This document shows, one piece after another, positions 56,696-64,000 of a stretch of 64,000 nt of DNA. The position numbers and the translations under genes are program-made. The notes beneath the pieces were generated by a model. That model was not told the DNA's origin. It ran no database searches and was given only the letters and a program-made list of their open reading frames with translations. Each line of letters starts with the position of its first letter. Position 1 is the first letter of the stretch. The stretch comes from Atherix ibis (lineage: Eukaryota; Arthropoda; Insecta; Diptera; Athericidae). The stretch is taken from NCBI GenBank assembly GCA_958298945.1, contig OY282610.1, positions 30,702,167 to 30,766,166 of the forward strand, read 5' to 3'.

Positions 56696-56940
56696 GTAAT
56701 ATGTGATCACTTTTGTCGAAGTAGTTTTGTATATAAAATATATTATATATTTTTAAAATTGATCAACTTTTCATATACTATACCGATAAATTCACATTCT
56801 AGTTATTGCACAATTATAATGCAACTAGTGATTACTGAGTTATTTGCTTTTAACTTTTCTACAAATATCTCAAATCCTAAACGAATGCCATTATTCGAGA
56901 CTTTCTTTTTGGATATTGACTTCTTCCAAATCACAGAGAA

Positions 56941-56985
56941 TATGATATCGCCAAATGGTCTCATGGTCATTATAAAGACCTAAAG
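56941..56985 (+). repeat. SINE-tail-like fragment
   Basis: GATATCGCCAAATGGTCTCA then TGGTCATTATAAAGACC resembles 44413-44445 and, more loosely, the SINE tail at 39048. The head is absent. Confidence 0.35.
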
Positions 56986-57700
56986 AGCAAATAAATAAAC
57001 AAAATTCATTTTCATATATAATTTTTGAATAATTAAACGTTTTTTTTAATAACATTTTAAATGTTAAAGATATTCCGGATACTACAGAAAATTTAAATAA
57101 TAGAACATCAGGATTTGCTAGGTTATAAGTTCAAATTGAATTTTTTCTATAAAATTTTTAGTTTGTAAGTCCAAATTGGATTTTTTCTAATTGCTCTTTG
57201 AGCAAAATATAAAAAAAATTATAGATATTTTAATCAATTTAGTAAACTTTTGTTAAAGTTAACGGCAACAATACATTTTTACTTTTGCACAAATTACTCA
57301 ATATAAGGATTGAATTGATTTTCCTTTTTTCCGGTTAATATACTCATATTGAGGGAAATATCGTCAAATTTGATTGATTAGTAAATTTCGTGTGAATACT
57401 ATTTTTTCATGTTACTCCATTTTGATACATATAAATTAGATTTTTCTTTATAAATTAATAAACATTTTAATTATTTCAATATTTAATAAAAAACAAATTT
57501 AATTTGTTCCAATTTTATGCAATTTTCTTTTGTCAAATTTCATATTAAGTTATATCGAAAGGTAAGAAAAAAAGGGTAAATTATGATAATCAGTAAAAAA
57601 AACAAAACCAGTTTAAGTTGAAAATAATTTCTTTATTTGCATATGAAATACAATAATCGTCAACTGAACATTAATCGAATCAGTTATCGAGTTTATAATA
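56986..57700. other. AT-rich non-coding stretch
   Basis: No gene recognised. Confidence 0.5.
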
Positions 57701-58080
57701 TGAGATCGTAAATGAAGCTCTCTACAGTCTGTTGGAAAATATATTGCATATTATTCGCACATACTTAATGTCCATTTGTGTAATATACTAAAAGGCCAGA
57801 AACGGACCTAACCTTGGTCAATATTCCGATGATGCGTACAATTGCATTTGTGTATGCAATTGGAGCCGTTATAGTATATAGAACGTATTTGAACGCGCCC
57901 AGAGGCACATCGCCCTCACAAGCCATAGTGACGGATTCGAGAATATTACTACGCATACTATTCATACGTGTATGCAGATGTCGAATACTGAGTTGCATTA
58001 TAATCGCATTCTCTCTTTCTCTCTCTCTTCGTATGCACTGCACAACAAAAATAAATTGTCCGAAGTTTTGAAAAGGGGGT
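57701..58080. other. Complex island with overlapping frames
   Basis: Minus frame 57765-58043 (92 codons) and plus frame 57814-58071 (85 codons) cover the same bases. Neither has a recognisable domain. A CT-rich microsatellite (58012-58029) encodes the RERERE-type stretch. Balanced composition suggests conserved non-coding DNA or an exon, unproven. Confidence 0.2.
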
Positions 58081-59550
58081 TGGCGGTGGTGGTGGCAAAC
58101 AGCTAGTTGGTAGCAATGTAAAACTCAAAAGTGGTGGTGATTAAGGAAGGTGGCAGCATGCGAGGGGAACTTGAGAATGATGAAAATATGCTAAACTTTG
58201 TTAAGTTTTACACAAAAATTACTCCATACACATGTGCAAACGTTCACGAAAGATTCAAAAGAAAAATCCAACTAAAGACCACACACACCCCTTCACCCTT
58301 CCCCCAAATCTAAAATTCATAAAAAAAACTCATATTGAGAAAGAAAAATTTTAAAAATAAAAATCTAGAAAATGTACAAAAATGCCATTACTGGCTGCCG
58401 ACCATCCATCCATCATCCATCATATGACGTAGGCGTATTGTCGAGGTCAAGTCCTGACTTAGCTTTAATTTCCGGTCGTTACATTGCGAAAAACTTTACA
58501 CTGAATTGTATTTTATGCTAAATTGCAATAATATTCTTTATAACTTAATGATAAGGAACTAGCTATTCATTTTATTTATAAAAAAATTAAATTATTTTTC
58601 TGTTATTTTTTAACAGAAAGTTTTTAATAAGTAAAAATTTTTGAAAAAAAAAATAAACTTTTATAATTTTTTGGTTTTTTTTTTTTTGAAATTCACCTAA
58701 ATTAATACCTTTATCCAAATATGTTTATTACTATATGACAGTTTTAGATATTTGCCAAAATTTAACATTTAGAATTGTAATAAAAAAGTAATAAATCAAA
58801 CAGAATAAAAGAATTTTTACGAGAATGCATTGAAAAGTGTAGAAATTTCTTTACCAAATTGGAAAGAAACCAAAAACGTTGAATTAAATCAATCAATAAT
58901 AAATCCGATTAATTCATATATAAAATTATATATAAAAAAATATTTTTGCATCCTGTTTACGAGTATTTATATTGTAAAAGAACAAACCAAACTTGGAACA
59001 TATTATATTATTTCGATTATTATTTTGTTTTTCAATTTAATTATATGGTGAGAAAATTTGTTGCAAATTTTTAAACTCCTTATTTGCATATTTTATGTAT
59101 GTACGAATAAAAATAAATTTATTGCAAAATATATTTAAATAATAAAATAAAAAAACACATACACCCCATGAATGGGGAGAAAAAAAAAGGAATTATTAAA
59201 CAATTATATTTTTTTTGATTGGAAAGATCATTGAAAATATTCAATAATCGATTGGAGTTATTGTTAATAAATTTTTATTTTTAACATTTTACTTAAAACT
59301 TTTTTTTTTGTTTTTTTTTCTTTTTTTTTATATTGATTATAGAAAATATATTGATCACGTATTTTATATGCATGTGTATATTTATTAAATGATAAAAGGA
59401 ATCGAAAATCGTAAAAAAAAAAAACAATAATATTGATTATCAAAAAACTGTCTAGTATGCATTTTTTTTTCTTTTTTTTTTTTTTTTGGATGACTTATTT
59501 TTCGATGGCAACAGCTCTGTATAGGGTTGTGGTGGATATACTGTTGATGT
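58081..59550. other. Intergenic sequence, nothing assigned
   Basis: Mostly AT-rich. Short frames lack domains. Confidence 0.45.
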
Positions 59551-60110
59551 GTGCGAATCAGAAATTATCGGTGTGAATATTTACTCACTATAGACTCCCA
59601 CCCCCCACCTTTTTCCTACAGCAAATACCGACAGCGTTCGGCATTTATGACGCTCTTGGGTTGTTTTTTTTTGGTATTTTTTCTGTCTATAATTAGCTCC
59701 GGTCAACTTAAGCCAAAGTTTAGTGAGAGAGCCTGGAACAGCCGGTGTGTTGTTGATGATAGGCCTTGTTAACGCAGCGCGATCGATTGCATTGTCTTAT
59801 CTGCAATGGTTTTCTGCAGACAGCACTATGCACAGACTACTAATACTTGTACAAGAAAAACACAACGATGGGGTGTCTCCTGCAAATAGTAACACTGGAT
59901 TCGAGTGCCCGTGTTTATTGTTAGTATTTGTTCGTGCTAGTGCGATTAGCAGCAGATTGTGCTATAAAAAGAAAACATCGAAAGCCTCCTCCTGGTATCA
60001 TCCTGCCATCCATCGGTTGACGGGCGTTTAGTTTAAGTAACAACAATACACCGTGACCTTATACCAGATCATTCAACTGCGCACACATGCGACAGCGACG
60101 ACGCACTGAT
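59551..60110. other. Complex island, unassigned
   Basis: Overlapping plus frames at 59551-59772 and 59723-60031 (102 codons) have no recognisable domain. The composition is balanced. It may be an untranslated exon or regulatory DNA. Confidence 0.25.
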
Positions 60111-60296
60111 CATCATGGCGAATATATGTATTTTGCGTCTCTTCAGACTGCATTAACTCATTCTCATATGCTTCATTTCGTGAGAGTTGATTTTTTTCTT
60201 TTCTTATACCCCCTTTTCGTTTGATATAAGATTTTATCAAAAGCAAAAAAACAAATTTATTCCCGTTTTTATTTTTGTGTCCATATCTTAGGGTTT

Positions 60297-60314
60297 TTGT
60301 TGTTGTTGTTGTTT

Positions 60315-60349
<35 letters not shown>
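60297..60349 (+). repeat. (TTG)n microsatellite
   Basis: About 17 near-perfect TTG triplets with one interruption (TTTTTG). The frame through it yields poly-Leu and is not taken as a gene. Confidence 0.95.
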
Positions 60350-61247
60350 CATCATCAGACAACAGCCTCTTAATTTTCTCAGATTTGATTTTTTATCAAT
60401 TTTACACTATTGCCAACCACACTATCAATGTGGCGGCGGCGTTGTTGTCGCAGTTCCTTTTAACTTGCAGCAATTTCTCCTCTGATTGCTTACACTATTG
60501 ACCCTTCTCCTTCTCTACTCCACCGCAAATAAAATTGGTCCTATAACACCCATAGTTGTTATTCTCATTTGTTCTCATTCATTTTTACTGCAGCTTCCTG
60601 CATTCTTCTTATAAATTCTGCAGCAGCAGCAGCCGCCTCACAGCAGTGGCTTACAACTTCCTTTGTCACTTGTGTAGCAGCGCCATCTCTGCAGACGTTT
60701 TCGTCTCATTTTTAATATGTTTTGCACCATTTTTTTTTCTTTCGTCGGTAAGTTCTTTTTTGTGGTTTTTTTTTTAATAATATTTTTTTTATTCATTTAT
60801 TTTCGACCCATTGGCTCTCTCTGTTTAAAGTAAAATATTATTTCCACTTGCATAGTTTAGCGTGTTCAAATTTTATTCTCTTTGAAATTTTTTTTTCCTG
60901 ATATTTTTTCTCTTCGATGCCTGTGTAACTGTGGGCCAGAACGATATTCTAGAAAATTATCATCAATCTACAAATGTATGTAAGGATGTGCTCTTGTTTA
61001 TATGGATTTTTTGGTATGCTCAAATCAATGAATGCACTAATGGAAGGATGGATGTTTTGATATTTAAAGAAGGGTTGAAATGTGCACTTGAATATTGTTG
61101 CATTGGATATTAAAATAATGGTATACCACCACCCACTGGTATATATTAAATTCTGATGAATACATTAGTATCATTCGTGTTTATAATTTTTTTTTTTTAT
61201 ATAGGAAGAAGTTTTTTCTTCTTCTTATTTATTTAGTTATATATATA
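60350..61247. other. Intergenic sequence, nothing assigned
   Basis: 60550-60770 includes CAGCAGCAGCAGC and Ser-rich frames without a domain. The rest is AT-rich. Confidence 0.45.
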
Positions 61248-61249
61248 TA

Positions 61250-62527
61250 TTGGGTTGGTGCAAAAGTTATGACCGTTTTTTTATAATTCTAGGTAAAAAA
61301 ATTTTTTCTTCAGAAATGATGAATAGTACCTTCTTTTAAATGATTCCATTGTATAAAGGATGCTTTCCCTCAACTTTCTATTCAGTTTTGGCCTGGCCAG
61401 AGTACAGTGAAGAGCCCTTGTATTTTTTCAAAATGTCGGTCGATAAAGTGCATTTACGTCATTATTTACTTTATGAATTCCGTAAAGACAATACCGCGAG
61501 TGTGGCAACCAAAAACATTTGCGAAGTGTATGGAGCAGATGTCATCAAAGTTCGGCAGGCACAAAGATGGTTTACAAAATTCCGATCTGGGGATTTTTCA
61601 CTAATTGATAAACCACGTACCGGGCGGCCATTGAAGTCTGATGAGGACAAGTTAAAAGTCATAATTGACACCAATCCACGTCTAACCACCAGGGAGATCG
61701 CGTCGATGATGGGAGTCAACCATACAACCGTATTAAGGCATTTGAAGCGTATGGGGATGGTTTCGCGGTACGACGTTTGGATACCTCACCAATTGTCGGC
61801 TGCCAATTTATTGGATCGTGTTTCAACGTGCGTTGCTTTGAGTGCGAGACAAAAACATGAACCTTTTTTGCATCGTCTGGTAACGGGAGATGAGAAATGG
61901 GTCGTGTACAACAACGTGACAAGAAATAGACATTGGGCCATACCTGGACAAGCCCCATTAACAACTTCGAAAGCCGAAATCCATCAAAAAAAGTTATGGT
62001 TTGTGTTTGGTGGGATTGCAAGGGTATTGTGTGTTTTGAACTCTTGAAACGCAATCAGACAATTACAGCAGAACGATATTTTCAGCAATTATCCAAATTG
62101 AACATCGCCTTTCAAAAGGATAGACCAGAATTGGTAAACAGAAAAGGGGTAGTGTTTCATCACGACAACGCGCGACCACACGTGGCTGTAATGACCCAAT
62201 ACAAGCTGAATTGGGACGTTATCAAGCAACCACCGTATTCTCCAGATCTTGCTCCTTCCGATTTCCATTTATTCCAATCACTGCAAAATTTTTTAAATGA
62301 TAAAAAATTTGATACAATAGAGCAGGTAAAAACATCCCTTTCTACATATTTCGCATCAAAATCCAAGGAATTTTACACTAATGGTATTAATAAGTTGATA
62401 GAAAGATGGGAGGCGGTTATAAGAACGGATGGAAATTATATAATTGATTAAATAAATAATACAAATCTTTAAAAAAATTGTTTAATTGTATATGCAAAAA
62501 ATGGTCATTACTTTTGCACCAACCCAA
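61250..62527 (+). mobile_element. Nearly intact 1.28 kb mariner
   Basis: Terminal inverted repeats TTGGGTTGGTGCAAAAGT(T/A)A followed by TGACC(G/A)TTTTTT are nearly perfect over about 32 bp (two differences), flanked by TA at 61248-61249 and 62528-62529. Length and TIRs match the mariner group whose ends read TTNGGTTGGTGCAAAAGTAAT, as in Hsmar1. It has the best-preserved ends and open frame of any transposon in the window. Confidence 0.95.
61433..62451 (+). pseudogene. Mariner transposase, single homopolymer frameshift
   Basis: The start at 61433 gives MSVDKVHLRHYLLYEFRKDN. It has the two helix-turn-helix regions (WFTKFRSGDFSLIDKPRTGR; TTREIASMMGVNHTTVLRHL), the WIPHQL linker and VTGDEKW with the first catalytic Asp. 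At the A run 61986-61992 one A is missing relative to HQKKVMVCVWWD; the frame then continues as VMVCVWWDCKGIVCFELL. HHDNARPHVA carries the second Asp and SPDLAPSDFHLF the third, 34 residues apart by family alignment. It ends GNYIID and TAA at 62449-62451, about 339 residues if read through the shift. An upstream extension to 61340 exists, but the Met at 61433 fits the family. The single lesion could be a sequencing error, so the copy may be active. Confidence 0.9.
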
Positions 62528-62529
62528 TA

Positions 62530-64000
62530 TATATATACGAGACGATATTTGCTCGCATATTTACCATCAAATATTGGTAAAGATTATTTCAAAGTCCAAA
62601 TAACAAGAAAAAAAAATAACAAAACAAAAATTCAAAAAATATATTTAAAAATTATATTATAATTTTGTTGAAAATGAGGAAAATTTGGTAATTTTTTTTT
62701 AACTCCATCGGAAAAAGGCGGATTCCTGACCTATTATTACTTACTTAATCCACCGACGCCACTGGTTTGTAAATAAAAAAAATTCATCGTTTACACATTA
62801 TCTGATGGATGGGGTGGGCTGTGCACTGGGTAATGTTTCTTTGTTCTTTATAACAGTTTCGATTCCATTCGATTTAATTTCCATTATGAGGTGTATTTTT
62901 TTCCTTTTTCTTCTCTCTATATTAATAGAATATTATCATGAAAAATACGAAACAAATAAGAAAAAACACAAACTGCTCTGTTTTTTATTTGTTTGTAGCA
63001 ATGCATTATTTTTTTAAGAAATGCATTCTTTTTTGAAAAAAAGGGAAAAAAAACACTCATCGACCTCTTGAGTTTTTTTCTTCTTCTTCTTCTCTTTTTT
63101 GTGCCTATAAAATTATCACAATTTTGATAGAATTGCATGAAACTCTAATTATTTCAAAGCAAAAAATTCCATTTTTTTTCTTTATTTTTTCAACAACAAA
63201 AAAATCTATTATAATTAAAAAGAGATGCATCAAAGTTTCATAGTATAAATAAATGCACTCACTATTCCCTAATAAAATACGAGTAGTTGAGATGTACGCT
63301 CACATAAATTACTCTGCACAACGAACAACACAAATGCCGAGGAAGGGGATTCGGAAGGGGAGTAGATTGTATAGAAGATCACACGAATTGTTGTTGTTTT
63401 TTTTTCTCTCTCAACAATACTGGTGGAAAAAAATGACGAAAACTGTCGAATTGTTGTTGTTGTTTTTTTAGTCAACAATAATAGTGATGTGGGAAAAAGG
63501 ATGACCGTTCGAATTGTTGGTCTTTTTTCTCAGTAACTGATAAGCGAGAAGTCCATTTATTCAGACAGGTCAGATAAGATAACTTTCACTTGCATTACAA
63601 CTCGTATAATATAAGTGGAATTTTATAATTTCCATTTTTAAGTACTTGTTATGTATTTAACAGTGGTGCATTTAACATACTGTGCCAATGCTTTTTATAT
63701 AATTGAATTGATTCATGGTATCATATTGTACAAATGGGTCTGTTCTTATTATTTTTTTTTCTCTCTCTTTTTAAAACATACAATATTTTTAAGATCTTCA
63801 TAAGTAGTATACTCTTCTCGTATGTACAAGTACGTACAAATGTACAATTACGTACATATGCACTTACAAGTGCAGATAAGAGTGTAGGCCTACAACCAGA
63901 TATCTGGACATATAGGCTTGTGAAAATGTACATGAACTGTACGATGCTGATGCATATTTTCAAGGTCTCTCTTCTTTACGATATAATACAACTCGTAATA
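62530..64000. other. AT-rich intergenic sequence
   Basis: Contains poly-T/TTC tracts (63077-63096) and a purine-rich patch near 63337-63365. Short frames on both strands at 63253-63478 run through TTG repeats and are not supported as genes. Confidence 0.45.

Noticed and set aside
60297..60485. 62-codon frame with poly-Leu start (signal-peptide-like)
   Set aside because: The poly-Leu is the (TTG)n microsatellite; the rest has no domain.

Overview
This window is eukaryotic, very AT-rich, repeat-dense nuclear DNA. A higher fly (Diptera, Brachycera) is the best guess, from the short AT-rich introns with canonical GT/AG ends, the many mariner elements, the Jockey-like non-LTR retrotransposons and the general base composition. 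The species cannot be named from the sequence alone. There are no operons, ribosome binding sites or CRISPR arrays.

The only host protein gene I can support is on the minus strand at 29965-31092. It is a five-exon ubiquitin-conjugating enzyme (E2) of the UBE2H/Ubc8 family. All splice phases are consistent, the predicted protein is 170 residues, and the catalytic Cys falls at position 87 in a gap-free alignment to UBE2H. It carries one in-frame TAA at codon 47, inside the conserved TPYEGGVW motif. The last two exons were duplicated downstream (26481-26779) with reading frame and intron phases preserved. That copy has no exons 1-3 of its own, and a 2 kb LINE with a 13-bp target-site duplication is inserted just upstream of it. 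The 5' flank of the gene (31135-32570) also looks repeatedly duplicated, so the locus resembles a decaying tandem E2 array or a gene with two alternative 3' ends.

Most of the rest is mobile DNA. Mariner elements: a nearly intact 1.28 kb copy at 61250-62527 with one homopolymer frameshift; a damaged copy at 24525-25750; internally deleted copies of one family at 17593-18205 and 51975-52858, with inverted 5' ends at 8921-9152 and 18225-18433; and relics at 48711-49565 and 55437-56690. LINEs: 26817-28860 and 33060-34009, plus relics at 1205-1530, 15827-16090 and 25830-26110. Two relics of another DDE transposase lie at 37841-37990 and 38790-38955. A tRNA-derived SINE family is present at 38930-39105 (+) and as a composite with three tRNA-like heads at 50145-50815 (-). 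A dispersed repeat of about 0.4-0.65 kb occurs at least six times.

Tandem structure is also prominent. A mobile repeat has a short form (1556-2035) and a 2.7 kb minisatellite-expanded form (9785-12480) containing a 471-bp higher-order duplication. A second array (20340-22400) has superunits of about 560-583 bp. Three long hairpins lie at 7044-7144, 20257-20351 and 23509-23573. The remainder is low-complexity AT-rich sequence, with a few more complex islands (1-840, 8301-8720, 22900-23270, 35800-36520, 43340-44060, 47530-47770, 57700-58080, 59550-60110) where no gene can be named; some could be untranslated exons or promoters.
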